Assembly (NCBI GenBank): GCA_013399015.1
Contig: VWZX01007392.1
Location: 1,938,619 to 2,002,618, forward strand
DNA from: Galbula dea
Lineage: Eukaryota; Chordata; Aves; Piciformes; Galbulidae
Direction: 5' to 3'
DNA length: 64,000 bases
The position numbers and the translations under genes are program-made. The stretch's first letter is position 1; the number at the start of each line of letters is the position of its first letter. The notes under the pieces were generated by a model that worked only from the letters and a program-made list of their open reading frames with translations, was not told the origin of the DNA and searched no databases. Shown piece by piece: positions 26,533 to 38,067 of this stretch.

Positions 26533-28140
26533 GATGATACTGTCTTCCAGAACTTATTTCACCTCCCATAACAGCAGCTCCTGAGGCAGGCCATGTCACC
26601 ACTGTCCATGCACGATGGAGAGACTATATCCAGGTGTGCTATCATGACTGTCTGCAATGTGGGGTGAACTCACAACACCTGAAACATAATTACTGAACCA
26701 TCTTTGCAAAGGAATGTAGGAATTTGCTGTCTGTGGAACAGTACAATGCACACAGTGATACCTTCAGTGATTAACAGGTAAGACCTTGCATGTGCATGCA
26801 CACAATCAATATGTATTCTTGATTAGACCTGTATTCTGATCTTTGGATTCTGATTTTTCTTATCTTTTAGCATGAATCATCAGTTAGTCAAGAGATCTTT
26901 TTCTGATCTTGTCACTAAGTATGGATTTGCTCTACAGACGACTATGAAGTTACTCTGTTTTCATTTCATTGTGACTGAAGAATCAATTATAGTGAAAAAT
27001 TGTTTTGTGTGTGTCTTCTGTTATCAGCAGGGCATATTTTCAGTGAATAATATCATATCCAAACAAGGTGAAATGCCAGAAGCAGACAGGCAGACTTCTA
27101 AACAGGATAAATGAGCTCTGATGAAGTACTGAACTAACATCGCATTTCTGCTTGTATCCAGCTAATTCACTGCATCATACAACATATCTCTGGATGTATG
27201 ATGAGATTTTTGAAGACATACATAGAAGCAATTCAATAAGTAATGTACATAAATTTTCAGTGGAGGCTAGTTGCTTAACTGCTATTAAGACCTTTGGAAA
27301 TTTCCTTTGATATTCTGAACAAAAAGTCAAAGAGGGTATTTTTACTTTTGATTAAAAATTGACTGAGCAGGTGTAAAGATATATTGCCATTAGCTGAAGG
27401 GGAAACTTTTGCCAATAAAGCCTATAAAGTCTTCCTTTAGTTTTTATTTATTATTCATCCTAAAGCTTTCAAGGATAGATGGATAGAGGATGAATGTGTC
27501 ACTTCATTACCTGAAGTTAATCAGATTGCCTTGTTCTCCTCACCTTGAGGAAATCCTTTTAGCTAGCAACACCAGGGGGGACCTTGGACCTTTGCTATTC
27601 TGTTTCTGAGTATCTGTAACATGGTGCTTAAATGCTTGCTTCACTCATCACAAGCCCCATGAAAACCAGCTTGATGAAAGTGATGGGGAGAAAGGCAGAG
27701 GAGGGAATACAGATTTCCTAGTTTTCTCTTTCTGAGGCAGAAGCTTTGCATTGCCCTACAAATCAGCCAGACAAGTGGTTGGATTTGTGACTTCCAGGGA
27801 CACTAGAGAAGCTGGTAGGTGATGTGGAATATCATTCAAAGGGTATTATATTGTGGCATCACATATGGGCTAGGGAGGATAACCTTATGAGAATGACATT
27901 GAAGCAGATAGGGTTGGCGTGGCTCACCCGAGGATGGCATGACTCCAGGAGAGGGACCTGTCATAGGAGTCACAACAAGCTGTCAGTTTGTCACTGACCT
28001 GCACATCTCAGAAGGGTTCAAGACCCTCTCATGTGAGATGGCATGTACTTCTCAGAAGATGTCATCCTCATGATGGTCTGAATCCTGAAGTAAGCAGGTT
28101 TATGCTTTCTCAGATGCTTTTTTACAACAACTATTAGAAA

Positions 28141-28794
28141 CTAGGACTTCTTATCATGAAAAACTTCCATCATTTCTTTGGATTTTACTTTGTTCTTGGA
28201 CTTCACAACTGTCATGGCACCTATCAAAACTGACTCATTCCTCTTCTATAAAAACACACCAGGATGTATGCTTTGGTTCCTCTCCACCTTGTTTTGATTC
28301 TTGAGTAGGGGCAGTCTTGGTTTTCTGTGGCTGTCTCCCAACATCTGAATTGTACATCATTTTTCCCCACATGGAAACTTTCCATACAGACAATGTGTCC
28401 TAACATTCTGTGATTCTGTGTCACCTTCCTCTCCAGTGCCTACATGGTGAGATGAACACCTCCACCCCTCTTTGGGAACACTGAATTTGTATTCATTGTC
28501 CTCACATTCAATGTGGAAATCTGAGAAGGATTCAAAATCTTAGCAAAGATTTTCTTATTCACAACCAGTTTGCTCTTAGAAAACACCAAGGGAGTTATGA
28601 ACTTGTTGAGGGAAATAATGTCTTGAACATAGCCTTTCAACCTGCCTCTGAACTGCACTTCCAATCATTGCCTTCAAATGAAGAAGCTCCTTCCTGATTT
28701 TGCATTTGTTTGGCTTAAGCTTTTAGAGTGTTGGTGGAATGATTCCTATCAAACAGTTTTTAAAGTTCTTTTTTTTTTGCTCTGATTCTGCCAT
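28141..28794 (-). pseudogene. Doubtful decayed coding-like segment, parent unknown
   Basis: On the minus strand an ATG at 28794 lies in the same frame as a TAG at 28141-28143, 218 codons later. The first about 23 codons are open and Lys-rich. A second frame is open from about 28670 to 28224 apart from one TAG near 28437. The last 34 codons before the terminal TAG are again open and Lys-rich (ending VFHDKKS). The ATG frame contains about seven internal stops, close to random expectation, so evidence for a processed pseudogene is weak. No poly-A tail is visible at the low-coordinate end, and I do not recognise the parent. Confidence 0.2.
28405..28420 (+). repeat. Orphan CR1-type octamer pair
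   Basis: ATTCTGTGATTCTGTG is two copies of the octamer that closes CR1 elements, but the preceding sequence does not contain the CR1 tail blocks seen at 20.5 or 38.1 kb. It is either an eroded CR1 end or coincidence. Confidence 0.35.
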
Positions 28795-29956
28795 GTGTTT
28801 TCAAAAAGGAAATTTCAGCTTCTTCCTTGTTTGTATGGGAGTGGGGGTGGCTGAGAGGCAAGTGGCTCTGTAGAGGAGAATCCATCTCAGCACTTCAAGC
28901 ATGCAACACTTAGGACAGATGGATGGTACCTGGTGTAGTAGATGAATAGTATCAGGTAGCACCTGGTGGATGAGTTTTGCCAGTCTAACATGATCTGTTA
29001 AAGACATGAAAAAAACCACATGCTGTACCTGATATCAGAATATCAGCCAAAACCTAGGATGGACATAGGTATTTCAACAGGGAAGAGATTCCAACAGCTG
29101 TTATATGGGGAGCTGGTTTAGTTAATCAGTGGTAAGAGAATCCCTGCCTAGGATCAGTAGTGCTGTTAAAATGAAGGTTGCATTAACCTTCAACAGAGGT
29201 TAGCCAAGGAGAGGACTGGTACACCCCATAGAAGCAGTGAAATGGGGTTTTCTCCATGTTTTACTGGATCACATTGGTGTTTAGAGTAAGGACAAGGCCT
29301 TATCCTCTTGAGACTTCAAAGCAGCCCTTGCAAGTTGTGCTAAATTAATATTTTAATACCTTTTCTTTGTTAGAAAAGTGTCATGTACAGTCAGGAATTT
29401 CATCCTAGCTGCTCCTTGCTGCGGAAAAATAGGTTAGTGATCTCTTGAGAGGTCCCTTCTTGTCTCTTTCACTCTTGACCAACCACTTCTCTTTTCTACT
29501 GAACATGGTTGTGACTGACAACATTTGTCTGGAAATGAATAAAGCAAGCCTGAAGGGGCAGAGCTGGCAGTTCTTGTCTGCATTCTTCATAGCAGTCGCC
29601 TCTCTGATCTTTGTGCTCTGAAAGAAAGGAATAGGCACTGAATACAACAGAACTAGGGAAGCACAAACTGTGACCTCTGCTCCTAGACCATTCTCCCTGC
29701 CTGATGAGAGAAGTACTTGAACCAGCAGAGCCATGGAGAGCTGGTTCTTTAAAAAGGACTTGCAGCTCTCTTCAGAGCAGTGTATCTGCAGGGAAATGTT
29801 CCTATTGGGTCCTGTGGGGATGTTTTATTTCTGTCAGTTGGCACCTTCTGGTGACTACTTCATAACCAGCCTGTTTATTTTTAAATAAAGACTATCCCAA
29901 GAAAAAGGCATAGAACAGGAAAGCAGCTATTCTGCAGCCCACAGAAAGTGACTTCA

Positions 29957-29990
29957 CTTTGTTTTTTTGTTTTTTTCTTTTTTTCACTTT
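29957..29990. repeat. T-rich low-complexity run
   Basis: CTTTG followed by T-runs broken by single G and C bases. Simple low-complexity DNA. Confidence 0.8.
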
Positions 29991-31800
29991 TTGAGGGCAA
30001 AAAGTCTATACTAGGAGAGATTAGAAGAACAAAATCAGAAGCTATATTTAATGATGGCTGCACTGGGCATTTTAACATGAGACACAAGAGCCAAAAAAAA
30101 CCAAAGAAACCTGGCAGAGCATCTTGGGAGGGTATGTGGGAGGAGGTGAAAAGAGAAGGAGTCAGCCCTGGAGCAGGGACTGAAGACATGGCATAATCAA
30201 ATGAGCTTTGCTTGGCTTCAGGGCTTAGCTGAAAACATTTAGCATGTATCTCTCCAGCTATATGCTTTCCTTAACACTTGCATGGTAGGATTCAGTGGCC
30301 AATCCAAGGCAATATGTTTTTAAGCTAGTCTGGGACCAAAACCGGGCTGAAATATCCCTGTTGTTCAGTACAAGGTCTCATGCTGATGTCTGGAGCTCCT
30401 GCTCATGCATAGAAGCCTTTTAATATCTACAGGGTGTCTGCAGGGCTGTTTGATCAAAGACACTGGGGTCTCCCTGTGGCCATTGGCATGGTCTGTTCCT
30501 GAACCCCCCCTGCTGCTGAAACAAGACTAAAGATGTGTTTGTAGATCACAGGGTGCCAGAGTTGACCAAAAGGATAGCTGGTGGCAAAAGCAAAGGGCTA
30601 ATACAGAGTGAGAAATGAGGACAGGCAGAAAATAAAATGGCAACAGTCTTCAAATCCCAGTTACATCAACAGCACTGTAGCCTGAACTAACTCCCTTCTC
30701 TTGAGATCCAGGGAGTAGCAGGACCAGGTGGACTGTGAATACCCCTAGGGAGATACAGTAAATATCTTACAGCCAGAAGCAGAATGCCAGGATAGGATGT
30801 GAAGATAAATCAAATGAATAACAGAAACTGGAACATTTTAAATAAAGACAGTTGTTTATGGCTAAATTAAGAGCCTCTTATTAATTCTGTAGTCTGGGAC
30901 AATGCCAGGGTATGAAAACTTAATGGTTCCCTCTAAAAATATCCTATCCAAAAAACAATTAAGAGGCTATTAGTAGGTATAGAGAACAATAAATAATTAA
31001 GGCTGTTGATTTTAATGCTTCAGAATTGACAGCTGGAAATGGAGTGTTTGCAAGCTGAGTGAACTGATATCTTTAGAAGAAAAGACATACAAATCCCCTG
31101 TGCAGATTAATTCTAGGCTATTTGCATATTTTGCCTTGAAAAGAAGTCTGAGCAGAGTCAAATATGGTGCTTGGTTTGAAATCTTCTGAAGAAAAAGGGG
31201 AAGTAGAATGTGGCTGCTGCTACCTTTCACAAACACCAGTACCCCCAGAGCACCTTGCAGAACACATCCACAAATCTTTCAGCTGATAAGGAAGAAGCAC
31301 TATACAGCAGTGAAACAAGCAGATATCTATTGTACTGAGGAATTACATGGTTTAGGTAAGGTGTCAAGAATAACTTCATTCACTGTCTTGGAGATTGTAA
31401 TTTTAGGCAAATACAACATAATTACTGTTGCAAACTAAAAAATGTCCATTATCATTCCTCAATTTAAAGATGCAATTACTGCAGTAATTCTTATGAACCT
31501 TTCATGTTCATATTCTGCTTTACTGGCAAGAAAGTTTTACTGACATAAAATTTCCAGTAAAGAAAATATTAGAGTTACACACACTACTAAACCAAAATTG
31601 AAATTTCCATGAGGGTGATTGTCATCCTTTTTCCCCAAGACACAGAAACCATATTTTGGACAGTTCTGTCTGGTTACTACAAAGAACTACATTGGAGTTT
31701 CATGGATTTCAAACCCTCATGGTAACCAGCTTGCACGTCAACAATAAACCATCTACAGAGAAATATTCTGGTAGATGCAGTGAACAGAACTGAGTAGTAA

Positions 31801-32110
31801 ATAGAATCATAGAATCATCAGGGTTGGAAGGGACCTTAAAGATCATCTAGTTCCAACCCCCTGCCTGGCAGGGACACCATCCACTAGATCAGGTTGCCCA
31901 GGGCCCCACCAAGCCTTGTCTTAAAAGCTTCCACAGATGAGGCTTCCACAACCTCTCTGGGCAACCTGTTCCACTGCCTAACCACTCTCATAGTGAAGAA
32001 CTTCCTCCTAACATCTAACCTAAATCTACCCTCCTCTAGCTTAGACCCATTTCCCCTGGTTCTATCACTGTCTGACCTCCTAAAAAGTCTAACCTGTCCT
32101 GATTTTTTGC
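31801..32110 (-). mobile_element. CR1 LINE, 5'-truncated 3' end
   Basis: On plus this starts with the complement of the CR1 octamer tail (ATAGAATCATAGAATCAT), then GGGTTGGAAGGGACC, the CTAGTTCCAACCCC block and the CTGCCTGGCAGGGACACC block, and runs into the reverse complement of the ORF2 C-terminus. It is about 90% identical by eye to the copy at 48982-49249, which has the same orientation, so the two belong to one subfamily and are relatively young. The coding part is a 79-residue C-terminal remnant only. Confidence 0.95.
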
Positions 32111-32123
32111 AGACAGCTGGCAT
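31884..32123 (-). pseudogene. CR1 ORF2 C-terminal fragment
   Basis: The minus-strand frame of 79 residues carries SDRTRGNG near residue 20, LEEGRFRLDVRRKFFTMR, then RQWNRLPREVVEAS and a final GNLI. This is the CR1 ORF2 C-terminus, still an uninterrupted frame here, which fits recent insertion. The first 10-15 residues probably come from flanking DNA, so the apparent start codon has no biological meaning. No catalytic domain is present. Confidence 0.9.
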
Positions 32124-35100
32124 CTATGAAGGTATTCCAGTGACAGGAGCTGCTCAGTCCAGCACCAGGAATGGCAAAGCCCAATCCTTCCTTAGACTCT
32201 AGGATCCGAACACACTTATTTCCACTGAAAAGTGAAGTTTAATTATTGAGTTTAATCCCTAAGTTTAAATATATAAATTTAAGTCAAAGAGATTCCAACC
32301 CAGCAGTAGACATGTTCCCAACTAGAAACAGGGGATGAAAGGGTTGCTCTTCTTTTTCAGGAAAACTTCCATGACAGAAAAATAACTGATTATAATAGCT
32401 GCCAAAATTATTTGAAATTATGGAGTTTCAAATCTGTTGAGCAGTTCCTTTCTGAAAGACTGAGTAGGTCAGAATTACAGATATGGGAATATCTTCTCTC
32501 ATTAAAGTCCTCCCTATTCTCCAAGACCCTGCATGTGCACACTTATATATTCAATTTGCAGTTGAATTTAATTTACATGCCTAGTGATCCAGAAACACAA
32601 GAATGCATTTATAGGCGAAGAGAAAGTTTGGCAACACTCGTGAAGTAAAGAATGGTTAATCAGTCAGATGCCTTGGTTATAAGAAAGAGGAAAGAAAATA
32701 GAAACAGGCAATGAGTGGTGATTCAGAAACAGAGTATGGACTGCTCTGAGTAGATAATCAGCCAAAAGGATAAGAGAGAGTCCAAGTAATGTCTGAAAAG
32801 CAATGTCAGATTCAAACCATGTATCTGTTGCAGGATTTCAGTGTAACAATAGCTCTCAAACTTTCTGTGCCTCAGTTGCCTGGTTTGAAATGTAAATAAT
32901 ATATTTTTTTATATATCTGTTGCAAGTCTTATTTCAAGAGTTTAACCATTTGGTTACTGTCTTTAAACCATAATGCAAATATGGTTCAGATAACTATATA
33001 GAAAGCCTAGCACAAATGTGTTTTCTGGCTAATTTTGCAATGATACATAGTTGCTGGAAAGCTATTAGAAGTTTAGCCATGTGTCCTCTAGAAACACAGT
33101 TATAATGCATTGCATGAGCCATGAGGCTGGAGGGATCTGGACTATAAAAGGAAGACACTGAGTAGGTTGCTCCAACTGAGCCATTGGGGAGTGAAGAGTG
33201 ATAGCAACATCCTCTAAATGAGGTCTGCAGCAAGGACACATCCACAAAGCAGATCAGCACATGCAGAGTGGGTAACCCAAGCTGATTTTCACTTGCTTAA
33301 GGAATTTCAAGAAATAAACATAAGTAAGAAAGAAGAATTTTGTCTGGAGATCTGAGTTGTTTCCTAGATGGCTATTGATTGTGTGTGAGAATACAGTATT
33401 TCTGCCCATTGCAAGAGTAATTTTTCTTTAATTTCCCACTCAACTATGGAAGAATTTAAGCTTTTGTTTATATTGTAGCTTTCAAGTTAGGGAGAGAAGT
33501 TCTTAAATCAGAGTTTTAAAGGTTTAAAAAGCCAGGAAAAGATTAAAATGAACTGTTTATTGTTGTGACAGTTTCATAATTTTTCAGCCCAACTTCAGAT
33601 ACACTAAAACATGTATTTGGGATATTTCTTTGCAAGACCTGGTGTAAATCTTTGTAGTACAAAAGTTAACTTCAGTGTCAGTCCAGCAATCTGTGAACCA
33701 TTGGTATCTTCACCAGAACCATCAACTCTCTCAAGAAACCTTGCTCAGACTCTGACCAGAAACTGAGGATGGGATTGTAAATCCTTTACAAGTGCTCCCT
33801 TAAGGATAATACCAAGACATAGGAAGAAGAGAATAAGAGGGACTCACACTTTATAGCTGCTTTCATGCACTAAATCTGACTTTCTTCTCACTTATTGATT
33901 TTAGAAAATGAAGTCCTGATACACTACAGGCTAAGTGAGAAGAGTAAAAAAAGGATTATTTACAGCCATGGAACAGCTATGTTGCAATTTTAGGAATGCT
34001 ATTAAGTGTTTGATCAGCAGCATAAAGTTACTCTGTGCTGCACCCATCATCAGAGTTTCCTCTGCAATAAATTGCCTTTGCTTAAGAGAGGGGGGAAAGA
34101 GAAACAGGAAGGATCCAGACATCAAACATATTTCTGTTGAAAACAGGTTGCAAGATTAGGCTATAAGCAATGTAAGAAAGTGGCTTGGTCTGGGGAAGTA
34201 TTTTCCTACTGCTTTTGACAGCAGTACCTGTATATTTTTACACTGGGACTACCTACCCTCAGCCCTCAGGCACTTCTACCTGTACTTTTTTACTTCATTT
34301 GTGGTTTACTCCAGTTACATCTCCATGATGCATGAGTACAGATAAGCTTGAGTTCACCTTCATTTCCTACCTTTCATCCACTCCTGCATTTCCCTTGAAG
34401 TGCCTTTGCTATGTGCAACATTTGCATGAAAGGCTATCAGGGCTGGGTAGCATGGGAAGAGGACATGGGAGCATGACTGAGCTCACCAGGCTTTCTGAGA
34501 TACTCTTGGAGGATGAATAGTTTGGGTGAGGCATATTCAGGCAGGACCAGTGATCAGGACAATCATGCTTCCTTTAGTGACAAGGTACAGGTTGAGCCAG
34601 TGTTTTCCACCCATGTTCACATTTCCCTACTTGTGAGCTAGACAACTGGCCCCAAACCTGAGCCAGGATGCTGGGCCATCACAGAAACTTCAGAGGAGGT
34701 TGGTGGCTTTCAGGCTTAAGTGACAGCTGGATCACAAGGTTGCATGGCAACTCCCAGAGTGAAAGCACTATCAAAAAAAGTAAGAAGGTTTTAAGGAGAC
34801 TCTCCCAAAACAAGAAAGGTTCAGAAATGGTCTGTGTGGGGGAACTTGGGCTGTACCAGACCTTAGAAGTTTCAGAGTGACTGTGAGGAGCTTGGTTGTA
34901 TCAGGATTCTTCCTGAGAAATTGTTTGCTATATGGTAAACAAAGTGTTAATATCCTGTATGCTCATTGCTGGATCTCTTTTGCCCTGAAATACTTCAGAC
35001 TTATAAGAGCTTTTTGGTCAATGAGCAACACCCTTACTGCATCCAGAGACAACAGTGTGTGACATGCCTGGATGCAGATCCTGGTGAGGTACCAAAGGCT

Positions 35101-36624
35101 TAAAGAGTTCAACCAAAGACTGGGTTGAGACAGAAGCTTGTGAGACCCCATCCTCAACCTAGAAATCAGACTGAAAGAAGAAATGTACTTTCAAAGGTAT
35201 GATTGAATCTACAGAGTGAACAGCTTCAAAAAGCAGCCAGTCATCTCACTTAAAAGTGACAGCTACATTTACCTCATTTAAAATAAAATTTTTGGGTAGG
35301 GGGACAATGTTGGTCATTACATCTACAAGAAGAAAGGCAAATAACATGCAAGCTCCTTTACCCCAAACTCAAATCATTTGCTGCTTTAGGTTGTTTGTAA
35401 TGAGGTTGCTTAGCTTCCTCTTATTGTAATGTTTTATTCTCCCCCGTTCTGTATTCTCTCATTCCAGGGGAGCAAGAAGTAAAGGCAACCAAAGGGAGAG
35501 ATTTTAACAAGATCACATCTGTTAGTGGGAGAAACATCACTGGAATATTGTCTTCTTATTTGTTAGATGGTGCTAATGAAAACATTATGCAAATTGCTAT
35601 GGGATAAGAGAGGCTCATTGCAGATGAAAACAGATGTTTCAGTGCCAAAATAAAAACGCTGGAAATCATTTTATCTGTAATTAACATAGTGCACATTATA
35701 AGAAGTTTGTACCTTTAAGAGTGTCTGGAAGCATTAACCTTGAATTATATGATTGTTTTTTGATAGGTGGAGCATTGTGGAAATTTACTCTAGGAAAGGT
35801 GAAGACTCCATGCTTTGCTTCTCTTCAAAGGGGCTCCTGCAACTATTCAGTGCAATTGTTCCTTTTTAGCCATAGCCCTGCTGCATGTTTGTAAACTTAT
35901 TTCCCTCTCTGCCTTCCCAGTTTCATCTTGACTCTAAGCCATACCTTTCTGCAGTAACACTGTTACTGAGAAGAGATTCCTTCCTGCTTCCACTTGGTGA
36001 CCAGCTCCTGCCCTGAAGCCTTGGGGCTGATTTGATAGCCTTTATAATCTCCCTCCTGCCTAGCAGCAGTGGCTGTTCTCTGCACTATCTTGTGTATCGT
36101 GAGGGGTGAGTAATGCCATTTAGAGGTTTGTGCTGAGAATGAAGACATTAAGAAATGAGTCTTTTGCAACAAATCACTCTTCCTGCAGAGAATGATGGTC
36201 ACTGAGCTGCATCTGAGCCCTGTGGTAAGAGTATGGCTGTGCCCCTATGTCAAGAGTGTACCAGCCTCATAATGTCAACAAGAGAAGCTCACGCTAATTA
36301 TCCCAAATGATCCACTTGCTGTGCCAAAACAAGAGGTGTGTTCTTTTGCACTAGGAAACTGCAGCCATGTGAGCTATTGTCACAGAAGGTATATCCTTGT
36401 CAGCCTTAATGGTAATTTATGTTCCTGGGTCAGCTGTTCACAGGAAGTCAGCAGTGTTAGCAGGGGATGAATCAGCAGAAGCTGCATTTTGGAAAGTAAC
36501 CTCTGGAGCAGGTCTGGAAACCAGCCTGCACAAGGCAATGCTATGGATGTAGCACCACTATCACAGATGCTTTCTGTTTAAGACCATTGTTCTCTTCTCT
36601 CCCTCTGCACCTGAAGTGAGGCTA
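32111..36624. other. Unique-looking non-coding DNA, no gene recognised
   Basis: About 4.5 kb without recognisable coding or repeat content apart from AT-rich runs near 32.9 kb. A motif-bearing patch at 35.57-35.71 kb, with an octamer ATGCAAAT and a TAATTA, is a weak regulatory candidate. Open frames are all below 90 codons and none resembles a known family. Confidence 0.7.
35570..35710. promoter_or_regulatory. Candidate enhancer-like patch with octamer and TAATTA
   Basis: ATGCAAAT at 35587-35594 is an exact POU-family octamer, and TAATTA at 35678-35683 is a homeodomain core. They lie within an AT-rich, non-repetitive stretch. Both motifs occur often by chance in AT-rich DNA, so this is only a candidate; cross-species conservation would be needed to support it. 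Confidence 0.2.
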
Positions 36625-36639
36625 GGAGTTGAGCCCGAG

Positions 36640-37190
36640 GTTAGTGCTGAATAGCTAGCGATTTGTCTTGATATTGCTACGGGAAATATCATGGGACAGG
36701 CTACTAGAAGATAAAGGGGCCCAAGATAATAGGTTAACATTCAAGGACCACTTCTTCCAAGCTCAAGATCAAAGCACACCAAAATGTAGATAATCAAGGA
36801 AAGGAGCCAGGAGACCCACATGTAAGTAGGGAACTGCTGGGCAAACTCAAGTGGAAGAAGAGAGTCTACGGATCATGGAAAGAGGGGTTGGCCAGATGGG
36901 AAGAGTACAAAACTGTTGTCAGAGGAGGTAGGGAGGCAACTAGGAAAGCTAAGGCCTCTCTGGAATTAAAACATACAAAGGAGGTCAAGGACAACAAGGA
37001 AGGGCTTCTTCAAATACCTTGCAGGAAAAACTAATACTAGAGGCAATGTAGGCCCACTGCAGAATGAGATGGTTGCCTTGGTGACAGATGATAAAAAGAA
37101 GGCAGAGTTACTGAATGCTTTCTTTGTCTATACTGTTAGAGACTCTCCTCAGAAGCCTCAGACCCCTGAACCCCAGATGAAGTTAGGATA
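36640..37190 (+). pseudogene. CR1 ORF2 linker region, frameshifted
   Basis: Across plus-strand frames the translation shows CR1 linker words: LTFKDHFFQAQDQS near 36.74 kb, then a WKKR/WK-type basic stretch near 36.85 kb, then RKAKASLELK and EVKDNKEG-like words around 36.94-37.0 kb and KKAELLNAFF near 37.1 kb. In intact elements this joins the AP-like endonuclease to the reverse transcriptase. Indels shift the frame several times, so no continuous ORF remains. Confidence 0.85.
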
Positions 37191-37500
37191 ATGGAGGAGT
37201 TTTCCTTAGTTGAGGAGGACTGGTTTAGGGAGCAGTTAAGCCATCTGGACATCCATAAATCCATGGGACCTGATGGGATGCACCCACGGGTGCTGAGGGA
37301 TCTGGTGGAAGCCATAGCCAGGCCACTCTCCATCATCTCTGGTAAGTCCTGGGGAACAGGAGAGGTGCCTGGAGACTGGAGGAAGGCACACAGCACTCCA
37401 GTCTTCAAAAAGTGAAAGAAGGAGGAGCCGGGCAACTCTAGACTGGTCAGCCTCACCTCCATCCCTGGAAAGGTGATGGAACAACTCATCCTCACCTCTG
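37191..37500 (+). pseudogene. CR1 reverse transcriptase, N-terminal portion
   Basis: The plus-strand frame reads FSLVEEDWFREQLSHLDIHKS, then MGPDGMHPRVLRDL, PLSIISGKSWGTGEVPGDWRKA and TPVFKK, the standard first blocks of non-LTR RT (template-binding and fingers region). A TGA follows at about 37413. The next words (EPGNSRLVSLTSIPGKVMEQLIL) continue in the same frame before the sequence breaks at the deletion junction. Catalytic aspartates are missing because the palm domain is deleted. Confidence 0.9.
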
Positions 37501-37509
37501 TCTCTAGCC

Positions 37510-38067
37510 ATGAGCTAGCAGTGTGCTCTTGTGGCCAGGAGAGCCAATGAGATTCTGGGGTGGATTCGAAGGGTTGTGGTTAGTAGGTTGAGAGAGGTTC
37601 TTCTCCCCCTTTACTCTACCCTGGTGAAGCCACATCTGGAAGGTTGTGTCCAGTTCTGGGCCTCTCAGTTTAAGAAGGATAGGGAACTGCTGGAAAGAGT
37701 CCAGCACAGAGCCACCAAGATGATGAAGGGAGTGGAACATCTTCCTTCTGAGGAAAGGCTGAGGGAGCTGGGTCTCTTTAGCTTGGGGAAGAGGAGACTA
37801 AGAGGTGACCTCATTTATGCTATTAAATATGTGAAGGGTGAGTGTCAGTAGGTTGGGTTCAGGCTTTTCTCAGTGAAGCCCAGTGACAGGACAAGAGGCA
37901 ATGGCTGTAAGCTGAAGCATAGGAGGTTCCCTGTGAATACACGTAGAAATTTTTTCCCAGTTCAGGTGCCAGAGCACTGGCACAGACTGCCCAGAGAGGT
38001 TGTGGAGTCTCCTTCTATGGAGGTATTCAAAACCTGTCTAGACCTGCTTCTGTGTGACCTGGTCTAG
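37510..38067 (+). pseudogene. CR1 ORF2 C-terminal third, two in-frame stops
   Basis: One frame is open from 37510 to 38067 except for TAG at 37516-37518 and TAG at 37849-37851. It contains VARRANEILGWIRR, LPLYSTLVKPHLEGCVQFW, ERVQHRATKMMKGVEHL, LGLFSLGKRRLRGDL, SDRTRGNG, HWHRLPREVVESP and a closing LCDLV. This is the post-catalytic part of CR1 ORF2, followed by the real CR1 stop. Upstream it abuts the deletion junction. Confidence 0.92.

Larger units (their letters stand above)
20617..31800. other. Unique-looking non-coding DNA, no gene recognised
   Basis: Eleven kb without a recognisable exon. It contains a T/G tract at 21.95-22.04 kb, an (ATAAA)n microsatellite at 26.5 kb, a T-rich run near 29.96 kb, and a doubtful coding-like minus-strand segment at 28.14-28.79 kb. 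The other open frames, all about 100 codons or less, resemble nothing known to me. Confidence 0.65.

Noticed and set aside
33140..33150. TATAAA-type word that could be a promoter
   Set aside because: Isolated AT-rich hexamer with no transcript, CpG or exon support.
37504..37740. Open frames antisense to the long CR1 (also 37136-37511 minus)
   Set aside because: Shadows of the plus-strand CR1 ORF2 remnants.
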